Position numbers and translations under genes: made by a program
Notes under the pieces: model-generated
Database searches by the model: none
Seen by the model: the letters and a program-made list of their open reading frames with translations, nothing else
Told to the model about the DNA's origin: nothing
Shown here: in pieces, positions 24,745-34,872 of the stretch
How the letters are laid out: every line of letters starts with the position of its first letter
Position numbering within the stretch: the stretch's first letter is position 1
From: Hepsetus odoe
Lineage: Eukaryota; Chordata; Actinopteri; Characiformes; Hepsetidae
Length of the DNA: 64,000 bases
NCBI GenBank assembly: GCA_017165825.1
Contig: CM029372.1
Location: 8,769,481-8,833,480, forward strand
Direction: 5' to 3'

Positions 24745-25110
24745 ATTCAAAGGCCATGTCAGCTCTTGAACTCTTTTGTTGTTGTGATGCTATGCACTGT
24801 GTGACACCTTTCTATCATAGCTGAATTAACTTTTTCAACCAATAGTACTTACCATAACTCTTCTTTGGGATTGGAACATAAGGGCTCTCCTTCACTCCCA
24901 GTGAGCATCACTGAACCTTGGAGAGCATCTGTGAAATTTGGCAGGCCTTCATGATCTTGTTGTGCGGTTTACCAGTGTTTGTTCCTTGGACCACTCTGGT
25001 AGGCACTAACCATTGCATAGTGGGAAAACCCCATAAGACTTGCCGTTTGTAAGTGATCTAAGTAAGTATTCTTGCCATTACAATTTGTCTTTCATTTTAC
25101 AAGTTGTCTT
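24745..25110 (-). mobile_element. Tc1/mariner-like remnant, family B (copy 2)
   Basis: It shares, in the same order and orientation as 13083-13525, the blocks TTCTATCATAGC, GAGCATCACTGAACCTTGG, TTCCTTGGACCACT, GGTAGGCACTAACCATTGCA and GGGAAAACCCCA. It is diverged and non-coding. Confidence 0.6.
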
Positions 25111-25395
25111 TTAGTCTTTTTTTTTGACAATAGTCTCCAGGATTTGTTGACATTTAGAAGAATTTTTTTCTTCTTTCCATTCCCTCAATATTTCCTCACA
25201 GTTAATGCTACTTTCTGATGATCCTTCAGTGTATATACTGATATAGAATGATGTAGATATAGAATAGCATTAGTGGATAACATCTTGTTTATTAAATTCA
25301 GCAAAAAAAAGTTAATTATGCATTACAATGTATTTGTCATGTTAAAATTGCAAATTCTGTAAGGGCTTCTATTTACTTTTTCAACTAACGTAAAG

Positions 25396-25715
25396 GATCT
25401 TCTTCTCCTCCTCTTCCTCTTCTTCTTCTTCTTCTTCTTCTTCTTCTTTCAGCTGCTTCCACTTAGGGCTTGCTACAGCGGATCATCCATTTCCATTTCT
25501 TCCGGGCCTCTTCTTCTTCTTCATTCACACCAACCACCTGCATGTCCTGTCTCACCACATCCATAAACCTCCTTTTCTTTTCCTCTTGCCAGAAAGCTTG
25601 ATTTTCAACATCCTTCTCCCAATATAATCCTTGTCTCTACTCTGTACATGTCCAAAACAATGCAATCTTTCTTCTCCAAACATTGTCTCCAAAACGTCCA
25701 ACCTGAGTTGTCATT
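25396..25715 (-). mobile_element. LINE 3'-end fragment (RTE-like) with (GAA)n tail
   Basis: Read on the - strand it ends in AGCAGCTGAAAGAA and a (GAA)n tail (25403-25449 on the given strand). It contains the anti-sense of blocks coding for the C-terminal reverse transcriptase region (CTCACCACATCCATAAACCTCCT, TCTGTACATGTCCAAA, CATTGTCTCCAAAACGTCCAAC). It belongs to the same broad family as 7601-7762 but reaches further 5'. Confidence 0.65.
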
Positions 25716-26946
25716 CCCAGCGAAAATCACAGCATCTTTAATGATGCCCAAACTATTTCATACAGATGTACATACACAAAAGAGGTGATGCATGTTTCTT
25801 ACAAAAGCATGTTCTATGATGTGATAGTGTATTTTGCTGGCTATTGACTTTCCAGTTTAATATTTTTTGAGATTAAAAAGATTGTTTTGATCAAGGAATC
25901 AAACTAAAGAATAACAAAGTCTTTTGCTACCTATCGTGACCATGATTACTGGAAAACGTTAAAGAAACATAGTCATCTAAACCTCGAGTAATCTTCCTGG
26001 GGCTCTGAGACTTTGTATTTCTGTTAAATCAGTCAAAACCACAGTGAGACTTGACTTCTCTTAGGCCATTTACCCATATGATTCGGAAGACCTGAAATGA
26101 GAAAAAAAATTATTAGATTTTTTTATTCTCTCTCTCAGCTCATCATCTATACTGCTCATAGCTCTCCTGGCACTGAAAGGGGGGAGTGGTGTGGTTCTGG
26201 CTTGGTTTGGTTCAAAGTATAATAGGCAAGGGCACCAGCTGGCCGGTATCTCTCTAAGATGTGACAGCTCCACAGTGGCAAGTAGCCTAATTATGATTAA
26301 TAATGGCATCTTTCCTTGCGTTTTCAGAGCTTTAATTACCCAGTGAAAGAAGAACACATAGGGAGGCACCTTCAGATTGGTTGTTTCTTGTATCATGGAA
26401 TATGTGCAGTTAGCAACAGGGATCAAGATTGGTTGAGAGTGAAACTGCATTAGGGGTTGAAGAATGGATTAAATTTATAGATATGCTTCATCTGGTGTTT
26501 CTAATTGCATATGCCATCTGAAAGTGAGATATAGTTTCTGTCAATTCATTATATTACTGGACTCTCCTTTAAGATTTACTATGCTTACTCAGATATTCAG
26601 ATATTCTTTTGTTCATATGTGTATATGATTTGAAGTTTGAAGAATTTTTAAGGATCTTTTAGCAGAAAAAACATAGCATGCATAAGTTGACCTGACTGAT
26701 CTGTCAATATATAAAGAAATACAACAGTTGATGTAAAGTTGAATGTAAAACTGAATTACTTTGAAAATAAATAATAAAATTATAAAGTGTATATTTTTTT
26801 CCCTTACCTTTTCTTACCCTTATTTTCTAGCATTCTATATTCACATATTCACAGAGAATAAAGTAACACTTTCTTTTAATATTTTAGAATTGAACTGTTG
26901 CTATCTGTATTGAAAATGAAAACTGAATTTATAACATCTTGGTTCC
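25716..26946. other. AT-rich spacer
   Basis: No gene recognised. The 126-residue - strand frame at 26070-26450 lacks recognisable domains. Confidence 0.4.
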
Positions 26947-26951
26947 AGTAT

Positions 26952-27183
26952 TGTTACGGTGGCGGGGAGTTCAAAGGACGCCAACACAGAGCCAGGGTTC
27001 CAAAACCATTAACTGTAAGGCAGAGCCTTGTTAATGAACCGCGCTCTGTTCTGACACACTGGGGCTTAAATAGCAGCCCCAATGAAGCACACCTGTGTCT
27101 AAACAAGCCCAGGTGTGCTCAGTCAGAACAGAGCGCCATCTGTCGTGCCCGGCCGGAAACCACGGGCACAACAGACCGTGACA
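26952..27183 (-). repeat. 3' LTR of the IQ-carrying element (internally deleted)
   Basis: 232 bp, nearly identical to 30351-30617 except for a missing stretch of about 35 bp near 27005. In the other LTR that stretch contains the AATAAA polyadenylation signal (- strand). The TATA-like TATTTAAG on the - strand is retained. Confidence 0.88.
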
Positions 27184-27289
27184 GTAGCCCCCCCCCCAAA
27201 AAAACGCAACTCCTGAGGCATCAAAACAGCTGACCCGGACCTCAGGGGGGAGGCTAAACAAAAACCCAGTTAAACTGGAACAATCCCCT

Positions 27290-28465
27290 TTATGGGGCAC
27301 CCAGCCAGGCCCACAAACACCCAAATTTCAACAAAAAGGGGCTTCTGGCCAAGGGTCCTGGCGGTGGTGAGGGGTATCCTAGCATTTCAATCCATATCTT
27401 TGGTGTCTTTCTGCTGTCCCATGTTTCCTTTGTCACCTGTCTCTCTGACTCTGTAGTGGGGCCTCTGGAGGACTCATCTGATTGGCTCTCGAACCTTGTC
27501 TGGTCATCACCTGAAAAACAGCCAAATACAGGAGAATCTCTGTGCTTAGGAGGGGAAGAGTTAGTTACCCCATGCGTGCTTCGCCTCCGGTCTCTGTCCT
27601 TCTCGCTTGTCATGACTATCGTTTCGTCATCTGAGGTGTGCCGTTTCTCGTCTTCATACACAGGCTGCAAGTTCTGAGAAGACTGATTGAGTGGATGTGT
27701 TAGGGGCATGGTGGCTGGAGTTAGTGTGGCTGGTAAAGCACAATTCCCTTCTGGAACAATCAGGTGCGGATTGGAGTTTAGTTGTAGTGTTGCGCTAACT
27801 GGGATGATATTCACCCGGGCGTTTAGCAGGAGGTTCGGGGGAAGAACAGCTTGCGTGAAGACTCTTTTGGGTGCACTGGCAGCAATAAAGGAAAGGTATC
27901 CCTCCACTGCTGCAGTGAACGCTGTTGCTCTCCTCTGGTACTGCTGGCCTTTGGGAGGCCTGGGTAACTGTGTGCTTCCCTCTCTAAGAGGCATGATGAC
28001 TTGTGCTTTGCTTGTACTAACCTTACCCATGGCAACCTGGGTTGCTCCTCTCTTCTGAACAGGAGGGGGTTCGACTAATTCCGGAGCCTCTGGTGTCTGT
28101 GGGTCCTCCACAGGCACATCAGGTTGGGCTGCTGGATTGTCATCACCAGTAGCTCCCACAAAGCCTCTGGAGCACTCCTCCTCTGGATCACTCACTGAAA
28201 GGCTAAGGTCAAGGGAATTGAGTACCGCAGAGGACCTAGACTCGATTTCTGTGACTTTATTTACTGAATTCACTAAAACAAGGGAAGAGATCCAGGGAGG
28301 GCAGTCTCTTCCAGAAATCATGCCTGAGGTATCTGTGGACAGGATCTCCACCCGAGGCTTTCTCTCTCCGTGTTCTGAATCAGTAATCAATGCGAGTGAT
28401 TTCAGAAGAGGCTTAATTACGGGTACCTCTACCGACCAATTGGCCGCATGGAACTTCCTTGTCAC
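27290..28465 (-). CDS. Pro/Ser/Thr-rich frame in the LTR element (391 residues)
   Basis: This is the last open frame of the element on the - strand; it ends about 110 bp before the 3' LTR. It overlaps the IQ-containing frame by about 50 bases in another phase, and the overlap reads sensibly in this frame, so the two were probably one protein split by a frameshift. Composition is rich in Pro, Ser, Thr and charged residues, with a PEAPELVEPPPV segment near residue 130. It looks largely disordered, with no domain I recognise. It does not resemble retroviral pol. It could be the C-terminal part of the captured host sequence or element-specific. Expression is unproven, and the start codon shown is only the first Met in the open stretch. 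Confidence 0.45.
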   Translation of the reverse strand: MTRKFHAANWSVEVPVIKPLLKSLALITDSEHGERKPRVEILSTDTSGMISGRDCPPWISSLVLVNSVNKVTEIESRSSAVLNSLDLSLSVSDPEEECSRGFVGATGDDNPAAQPDVPVEDPQTPEAPELVEPPPVQKRGATQVAMGKVSTSKAQVIMPLREGSTQLPRPPKGQQYQRRATAFTAAVEGYLSFIAASAPKRVFTQAVLPPNLLLNARVNIIPVSATLQLNSNPHLIVPEGNCALPATLTPATMPLTHPLNQSSQNLQPVYEDEKRHTSDDETIVMTSEKDRDRRRSTHGVTNSSPPKHRDSPVFGCFSGDDQTRFESQSDESSRGPTTESERQVTKETWDSRKTPKIWIEMLGYPSPPPGPLARSPFLLKFGCLWAWLGAP

Positions 28466-29951
28466 TCTCCCCGACTCGCCAACTGGGTCCCATGAGGAAT
28501 GGTCCGACCCACTGGAAAACCTTGGCCTGAAAGTCTGAAAAAGAGCTAAACATGGAAGAATCGTTCTTGGCCCTGTGACACTCTGCCCTAGGTGCCTGCA
28601 GGGTGAATCTCATGGAGTCCAGGTTCTCAGAAACACAGCGGGTACTGGGTTTTTTGTCCATAATCAAACATACAAAATTGTGCATTACCTGCCCTCCTTG
28701 ACCATCTCTGGATGGGTCTTGCAGCTCAGTGGGTTTACCGGTCTCTCTCCTGGCTCTTCCCAGTTCTGCCTGTAGAGCGGCGTTTTGGTCTTGCACCTGT
28801 CTCAGCTCTGCCCTGATCTGATTCAGCTGTTCCTCCATAGCTGCTACTTTAGCTTCTAACTTCTCCTGACTGGTCCTGGCTCTCCTCGTTGCCTGGCATG
28901 CGGTTTGGTCCCTTTGTTCATCCGTTCCCTCCAGCCTCTCTCTTTGGTTCCCCATCACAGCTTGCAGCTTTCCTCTGGAGACCTCTCTTGCTTTTCTGGC
29001 ATCAAGTGTGGAGCGATACCTAAGCTGGATGGCAACAGCAGCATATTTCTTGCATAGATAACGCATCCGAGCACAGTGAGCCCTGTAAGCACATTGTATC
29101 ACTGTGGCAGCCTGGTGCTTCTGTTTCAGGGTCTGTCTGGCCTTCATCCCTCGGAATGCGGCTTGCAGAACAACCGCAGCCATCTTTTTCTCCTTCAAAG
29201 ACCTCATCTCTTGCTTCATCATCTTATTAGCTCGGTAATGTCGCTGAACAGTCCTGACTGCCCACAGTAGCTTCAGGTAGTGTTTTCTGCTTAAGTGCTT
29301 TCTCACCTGCGCCTGAATGGTTACTGCAGCCTCATGTTCAATCTGCATCTGTACCCGAACTTTCATTTTAAAATTCCCACTAACCTGGAGCTGCTTCTTC
29401 TCTGCTTTCAGCCTGGCAGACGGGTTAGTGGTGGGTTTGGGGGTCGACTTCTTGATGTCGCTTTCCTTGTTGCGAAGGGCTTTCTTGGTCAACCTCTCCA
29501 GTTGCACGATGCAGGAAGTGGTCTCCACCGTCTTCCTGCTCTCGGTGTCAGGAACGGCCTTCTTTGCCTTTGCCTCACTTCTCTGGTTGCAGGTGGCGTT
29601 CTTTGCCGTTCCCTGGTGTTGAGGGGTGCAGGGCTCGTTTATGGCCGTGCTTCCGCGTTGGGCCGCGTGCAGCGCTGTGGGCGCCGTGCTTCCACGTTGA
29701 GCCGCGTGTGGTGCTGTGGGTGCCGTGCTTCCGCGTTGAGCCGCGTGCGGCGCTGTGGGCGCCGTGCTTCCGCGTTGAGCCGCGTGCGGCGCTGTGGGCG
29801 CCGTGCTTCCGCGTTGAGCCACGTGCGGCGCTGTGGGTGCCGTGCTTCCGCGTTGAGCCGCGTGCGGTGCTGTGGGCGCCGTGCTTCCGCGTTGCGGCGC
29901 GTTAGGCAGCGTGCCGTGCGGCTTGTGCCGTGCTTCCGCGTTAGGTGGCAC
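28413..29951 (-). CDS. IQ-motif/coiled-coil protein frame in the LTR element (512 residues)
   Basis: Residues about 18-104 are seven copies of a 13-residue AQRGSTAPTAPHA-type repeat. Residues about 110-205 are basic linker. Residues about 208-320 hold five IQ motifs starting AAVTIQ, AVRTVQ, AAVVLQ, AATVIQ and AAVAIQ, spaced 23, 27, 23 and 23 residues. Residues about 363-405 form a heptad-rich coiled coil. IQ motifs bind calmodulin or calmodulin-like light chains. The 23/27 spacing and the FRGMKAR and YRAHCAR-type cores resemble the IQ array of ASPM (abnormal spindle) more than the short myosin neck; this is judged from memory of the family. The frame begins near the end of the gag-like frame, with a short overlap in another phase. 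It is most simply a captured, intron-free host segment inside the retroelement. An ATG within the overlap is the only start evidence. Confidence 0.6.
   Translation of the reverse strand: MPPNAEARHKPHGTLPNAPQRGSTAPTAPHAAQRGSTAPTAPHVAQRGSTAPTAPHAAQRGSTAPTAPHAAQRGSTAPTAPHAAQRGSTAPTALHAAQRGSTAINEPCTPQHQGTAKNATCNQRSEAKAKKAVPDTESRKTVETTSCIVQLERLTKKALRNKESDIKKSTPKPTTNPSARLKAEKKQLQVSGNFKMKVRVQMQIEHEAAVTIQAQVRKHLSRKHYLKLLWAVRTVQRHYRANKMMKQEMRSLKEKKMAAVVLQAAFRGMKARQTLKQKHQAATVIQCAYRAHCARMRYLCKKYAAVAIQLRYRSTLDARKAREVSRGKLQAVMGNQRERLEGTDEQRDQTACQATRRARTSQEKLEAKVAAMEEQLNQIRAELRQVQDQNAALQAELGRARRETGKPTELQDPSRDGQGGQVMHNFVCLIMDKKPSTRCVSENLDSMRFTLQAPRAECHRAKNDSSMFSSFSDFQAKVFQWVGPFLMGPSWRVGESDKEVPCGQLVGRGTRN
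29643..29900. repeat. 39-bp minisatellite inside the LTR element
   Basis: About seven tandem copies of a 39-base unit (core GCCGTGCTTCCGCGTTGAGC on the + strand) at regular 39-bp spacing. Degraded copies continue towards 30000. Because 39 is divisible by three, each reading frame repeats a fixed 13-residue phrase, so frames on both strands stay open. Several overlapping open frames here are therefore by-products. Confidence 0.92.
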
Positions 29952-30273
29952 GCGCCGCGGCTTGCGCCGTGCTTTCGCATTGCGTGACGCCAGCCGTCCA
30001 CGAAGCCTCGCCTTTCATGTCGCCTGCAGAAAACAACACGCGGTTCACCATGTTGAGATAGCGCTGCGCCCATGCAGCCATGGAGACCAGCATCCGGAGG
30101 AACAGCGCGAACCGATCCAAACGTAGCTCGGGATCCAGGGTGGGACCGAGTGGGAGCAGCGACGTCACATTCCTCAGACGGCGCTCGAGCTCCTTGGCCG
30201 TGGCCGCTGCCGTCCGTTGCACCCATTCCTCACCCTTCAAATGCTCATGGAGGTCCAGAGCAGCTGCCTCCAT
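29941..30273 (-). CDS. gag-like frame of the IQ-carrying LTR element (110 residues)
   Basis: The first internal frame after the 5' LTR on the - strand. Its N-terminal region (EHLKGEEW...AATAKELE, PTLDPELRLDR) parallels the frame in the short sibling element at 23835-24119, which marks it as retroelement-derived. A segment FALFLRMLVSMAAWAQRYL follows. No Cys-His knuckle is present. It is much shorter than an autonomous Gag, so it is probably a retained N-terminal piece upstream of the captured sequence. It overlaps the start of the 512-residue frame by about 10 bases in a different phase. Confidence 0.55.
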   Translation of the reverse strand: MEAAALDLHEHLKGEEWVQRTAAATAKELERRLRNVTSLLPLGPTLDPELRLDRFALFLRMLVSMAAWAQRYLNMVNRVLFSAGDMKGEASWTAGVTQCESTAQAAARAT

Positions 30274-30350
30274 CTTCCAGGCCTTTATCAGCTGCAGCGT
30301 CTCCTGCTCGCCCTCATGGCTCGCGACGTCCAGTTACTGGCGGTTCATTC

Positions 30351-30617
30351 TGTAACGTGGCGGGGAGTTCAAAGGATGCCAACGCAGAGCCAGGGTTCCA
30401 AAACGTAACTTTTATTAACATAAACAACCAAACAGTGCCACCATTAACTGTAAGGCAGAGCCTTGTTAATGAACCGCGCTCTGTTCTGACACACTGGGGC
30501 TTAAATAGCAGCCCCAATGACGCACACCTGTGTCTAAACAAGCCCAGGTGTGCTCAGTCAGAACAGAGCGCCATCTGTCGTGCCCGGCCGGAACCACGGG
30601 CACAACAGACCGTGACA
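30351..30617 (-). repeat. 5' LTR of the IQ-carrying element
   Basis: 267 bp, TG...CA. On the - strand the order is U3 start TGTCACGGTCTG, a TATA-like TATTTAAG (about 30508), then AATAAA (about 30413-30418), fitting U3-R-U5. It is complete compared with the 3' copy. Confidence 0.88.
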
Positions 30618-30622
30618 AGTAT

Positions 30623-31147
30623 TGTCATATCACATTCAAGTTAGCTGTGGCAACTAATAATGTCTTTTTAAATGAAACCTTTGAATAATGGCCTGGCTGT
30701 AAAAAATACTAGAGCTGAAAATAGCCTAAAAAATAAGGTTCGAGGGTTGCATTTGTAATTTGACCATTTTCACTCAAAACTTCAGAGAAGCTATTTATTA
30801 TCAATTTTGCTCTTTTGATTTTTCCAAATTAAAGAAGAACAAAAAATATATTTGACAAGGCAAGAAAAAATACACATGGAGCCTAATAATTGAAAAGAAA
30901 AAGAAAAAAAAAACAGTAAGTCTGTGCCGGTTCAGCATTATATGTTCCAACATTACACTCCAGAGATCTCGCAGAATGAAAATCTGTTAAAACCTCAGTG
31001 TTTCCTTTCTCAGCATATTAATGCTCTCATTGCAAAAACTGTGGGATAATTTCATGTTAGCCTTTATAGTTTATGTCGTTTTACTCACTAGGTTTGCTGT
31101 TTGCTGAGATCATTAGGAAACTGTCTATTTCTCACATAGTTCCATTC
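30623..31147. other. AT-rich spacer between two transposons
   Basis: No gene or repeat recognised, apart from A-rich runs near 30895-30915. Confidence 0.5.
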
Positions 31148-32693
31148 TACAGTCCCGATCAAAAGTTTAAGACCACTTGACAAATGGCAAAAAATCATAT
31201 GTTGCATGGTTGGATCTTAACAAAGTTCCAAGTAGAGCTCCAACATGCTACAAGAAGAAATGGGAGTGAGACAAAACATTTCTTGAGCATGCAATTAATT
31301 GAAAACAACACTTAAACCAAAACAGGCTGTTTTACAGCTGATCAAAAGTTTAGGACCACACCTCCAAACAAATCCGTAAACCCCCCCAAAACAGAAATCA
31401 AAGTTCCAAAAATGAACTCAGTAATGAGTAGCTCCACCGTTATTGTTGATCACTTAAAAAATTTGTTGTGGCATGCTTGATGCAAGCGTTTCCATGAGGT
31501 GAGTGGGAACATTCTCCAAGTGGTGAAGACGGACACATGAAGGATATCTACTGTCTGGAACTGTTGTCCAACTTCCCTTGCCATCCATCCCCAAAGGTTC
31601 TTAATTGGATTTAGATCAGGGGAACACGCAGGATGGTCCAAAAGAGTGATGTTATTCTCCTGGAAGAAGTCCCTTGTCCTGCGGGCATTGTGTACTGTAG
31701 CGTTGCCCTGTTGAAAAACCCAGTCGTTACCACATAGACGAGGGCCCTCAGTCATGAGGGATGCTTTCTGCAACATCTGGACATAGCCAGCGGTCGTTTG
31801 ATGCCCCTGCACCTCCTGAAGCTCCATTGTTCCACTGAAGGAAAAGGCACCCCAGACCATTATGGCCCCCCTCCACTGTGGTGCGTAGAAAATATCTCAG
31901 GTGGGATCTGCTTGTCATGCCAGTAACGTTGGAAACCATCAGGATCATCAAGGTTAAACTTTTTCTCTTCAGAGAATAAAACTTGCTTCCACCTTTCAGT
32001 GTCCCATGTTTGGTGCTCTCTTGCAAAGTCCAAATGGTCAGTTCTGTGGCGTTCAAGGAAACGAGGCCTTTGAAGATGTTTTTTGTTTTTGAAGTCTCAG
32101 ATGCCGTCTGATGGTTATAGGGCTGCAGTCGGCATCAGAAACGGCCTTCATTTTGGTTGAGGATCGTCCAGTGTCTTGACGGACAGCCAATTGGATCCTC
32201 CGGCTCAGTGCTGGTGAAATTTTTTTGGGTCTTCCACTTGACTTTTTTGTTCCATAACCCTCAAGATCATTTAAGAAATTCCAAATGACTATCTTACTGC
32301 ATCCCACCTCAGCAGCGATGGCACGCTGCGAGAGACCCTGCTTATGCAGTTCAACAACCCGACCACGTTCAAAAAGGGAAAGTTTTTTTTTGCCTTTACC
32401 ATCAGAACATCATGACAGTGTGACTACCTGACAGAAAATGGCAATGAATCCACATTTTTGCACAGATTTGGCCTTTTAAAGGCATGTGGGCCTAAGATTT
32501 TGATCAGCTGTAAAACAGCCTGTTTCAGTTTAAGCGTTGTTTTCAATAAATTGCATGCTCAAAGAAATGTTTTGTCTCACTCCCATTTCTTCTTGTAGCA
32601 TGTAGCTCTACTTGGAACCTTGTTAAGTTGCAACCATGCAACATATGATTTTTTGCCATTTGTCAAGTGGTCAAACTTTTGATCGGGACTGTA
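31148..32693 (-). mobile_element. Full-length but decayed Tc1/mariner transposon
   Basis: The ends are inverted repeats: TACAGTCCCGATCAAAAGTT at the left and its complement ending GATCGGGACTGTA at the right. Each is flanked by the TA that these elements duplicate. The 1546-bp length is usual for fish Tc1 elements. Inner parts of the ends also pair (ACTTGACAAATGGCAAAAAATC, CATGCAAC). The interior encodes a broken transposase on the - strand. Confidence 0.93.
31450..32402 (-). pseudogene. Tc1-family transposase pseudogene
   Basis: Transposase of the DDE superfamily, which cuts and rejoins transposon ends in the nucleus. It would start at an ATG at 32402 but is split across frames (about 32402-32310, 32307-32053, 32056-31748 and 31860-31450). 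The N-terminal helix-turn-helix region with a GRPKKIS-type basic motif is in the second piece. The C-terminal piece has the WVFQQ.NATVHNAR and SPDLNPI.NLWG.M signatures. The catalytic Asp expected after QQ is Gly, and the catalytic Glu expected after NPI is Lys, so two of the three metal-binding residues are lost. Inactive on several grounds. Confidence 0.9.
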
Positions 32694-34238
32694 TTAGCGG
32701 TCAGTTTCAGTCTCAAGTTCTCTCAGCCTTCTAATGGTTTGGTTTCTATTAATAAGCTAAAGGCAAATGACAAAAGCATTTGCATTGTTTTTATTAGCCC
32801 AGTATAAAGTTATCAGGAAAAATGCATTAAAGGGAGGCTTTGAAATGAAAGCAGAGCTGGTCAGCAACTGACTTCTGGCGCTCAGTTTGCCTCTGTTTCT
32901 TTTCCATGTACTATTTGGCAGGGGCAGTTCTGGAGGGAACTGGACCCAGAGACACCCGTTATAACCCAGTTTTAGGGAGGTTTGTCGAGTGCTAGTACAT
33001 CTAGCAGCTTTATTCAGCACTTTTGCTTTTGTTCACCTCAGTAGTGAAATGTCAAAACCCGCCTCTTTTCTGTGTTCTCATAGCAACTAGGAGGCCTGGA
33101 AAAAAGGACCCAGCAGACTTGGACAGGAAAAGCCATGTTGTGAGGCTCAGCCCCTAAAGCCATTTTTAGGGATTTTTAATTTTTTTTGTATTTTGCCAAA
33201 GTATGTCAATGTATATTCACACTGATTACAATAATTACACTAGAAATATTGAATAATATTGAATAAATATAGAAATATCCCCTCAATTAAGAGGGGATTG
33301 TTTTCAGTTCAGAAAAATGAATACTGATTTGTTTCCACCCAAATAAAATAAATGTAAACCATATGATTAAACTGCAAAAATAGACTGCGTTTCAAACATT
33401 CAAATTTAAAACAGATTTTCATTCTGCTTACTGACTAATACAAGTTAAATAACTTATACAGCATCTAAATACTTTTTTGTTTTTCCTTTTTTACGGGATA
33501 TAAACCAATAAACACAATATTTTTAGTTGTTGAGAAATTAGGCTTAGCTTTTCTAGGTTAAAATGTTTTTCTTTTATGCTGAGCACATTGATTCATTATG
33601 TTTTTTCAATATAACAATTAATCAATTAGTGAGTTTGTTTTAATTGTGTTATTTGCTGTAGTTGCCTCAAATGATTCAGATTTTCATAGACAAGGATTGT
33701 GGTAATTTTAGTTTCTTCATCATATTGTTGTTTACTAGGTTTTTGATAACTTTTATTTTTTTAATCACTATCGATACTTTGCTGTTGGCAAGATGCTAGT
33801 TTTGACATAATTTATTATGTTAGCTGTTTGTGTGAAAAGGTCAAGCTGAACAAACAAATATACGTGGTCTAAAATAATTTTACTTCAACCTAAAAGTTCT
33901 TTTGCTGAATTTTAACCTTTTTGAGAAAAGGATTTAGTAGTAGTCTAATGTATTCTAAAGAGAACTTTTTTGGAGGTGTTTATTCAAGGTTTTGTTAATG
34001 ATTTAATAAGTGTATTTATTAATCACCATCCTAATTTGCTAACCCAAAAGCACTAGCTGGTCATTATGTATGTATGTGTGAACCAGAAGGATCATAGATA
34101 CCATAATGTAAATAGTTATTTATGAGCGGTAAAGCAAAGCTGCACCTCTAGCAGTTGTCAGAGTGCAAATGTAGAGCAAATGTGAGAGTGTCTGTGGGGT
34201 CATTGGAGTCACAGTGGAATTATTAATAGCCATAGTTT
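32694..34238. other. AT-rich spacer
   Basis: No gene, RNA or transposon recognised. Confidence 0.45.
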
Positions 34239-34247
34239 TGTGTGTTT

Positions 34248-34308
<61 letters not shown>
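34239..34308. repeat. (GT)n microsatellite
   Basis: About 70 bases of GT dinucleotide with a few TTTG interruptions at the left. Confidence 0.95.
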
Positions 34309-34309
<1 letters not shown>

Positions 34310-34872
34310 AAGGGGTCAGTGGTGCCGTACCATTCATATATATTAAACCTCCTGCTGTCCAGGAGGCCCTGCACTTATTTACCCTGTGACCCAGACGGCA
34401 CCTGTCTGCTGCCATGGATACATCAGGTCCATTGCACTGCCTTATTGGCATAGCTCTCACTGGCTGGATGGCACATAGCATAGTGTTGCCCAGTCTTATC
34501 TGCAAAGGATTAGCACGGCTCCTAGCTACCAGAGCATGTTTATAAAGGTTTAGTTTAGAGCAAAGGTTGCTTAATAACATAAATAGGGATGATAATGTTG
34601 TTGCAAAAGGATGTGGAGTCTGACTTATTTAAAGAGACACCTGTTTAACTATTAGTTTTAGATTGTTGTTGGTCAAGTATCATTGTTCATTATTTATTCA
34701 GCTAAGTAAACTTGATTTTCATATTCCAATGCATTTCAGGAACAGAAAACTAAACTGAGAATAGATGTTTTAAGCTGAGTGAAAAGTGCAAACTGTGTAA
34801 ACCCTGGTTAGTGTGTCTGCATTATAGGAAATGCGTCATACATACCTTCGTCAGTTGTGTTCAGCTCTGATT

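Larger units (their letters stand above)
26947..30622 (-). mobile_element. LTR retrotransposon carrying an IQ-motif coding sequence
   Basis: The element body is 26952-30617 (3666 bp) and is flanked by the 5-bp duplication AGTAT (26947-26951 and 30618-30622). Read on the - strand, its 5' LTR is 30351-30617 and its 3' LTR 26952-27183. Both run TG...CA. A polypurine tract (T6 then a run of G, about 27187-27204) precedes the 3' LTR. The interior holds a gag-like frame, a 39-bp tandem repeat, an IQ/coiled-coil frame and a Pro/Ser-rich frame. No reverse transcriptase, RNase H, integrase or protease was recognised, so it must have moved using enzymes supplied by another element. The near-identical LTRs suggest a fairly young insertion. 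Confidence 0.88.

Noticed and set aside
29295..29987. 230-residue + strand frame opposite the IQ sequence
   Set aside because: It is the antisense shadow of the element's - strand frames. The 39-bp repeat keeps it open because its unit length is a multiple of three.
29639..30226. 195-residue - strand frame overlapping the gag-like and repeat regions
   Set aside because: It reads the gag-like region and minisatellite in the wrong phase, giving Arg/His-rich low-complexity sequence. The alternative frames hold the recognisable patterns.
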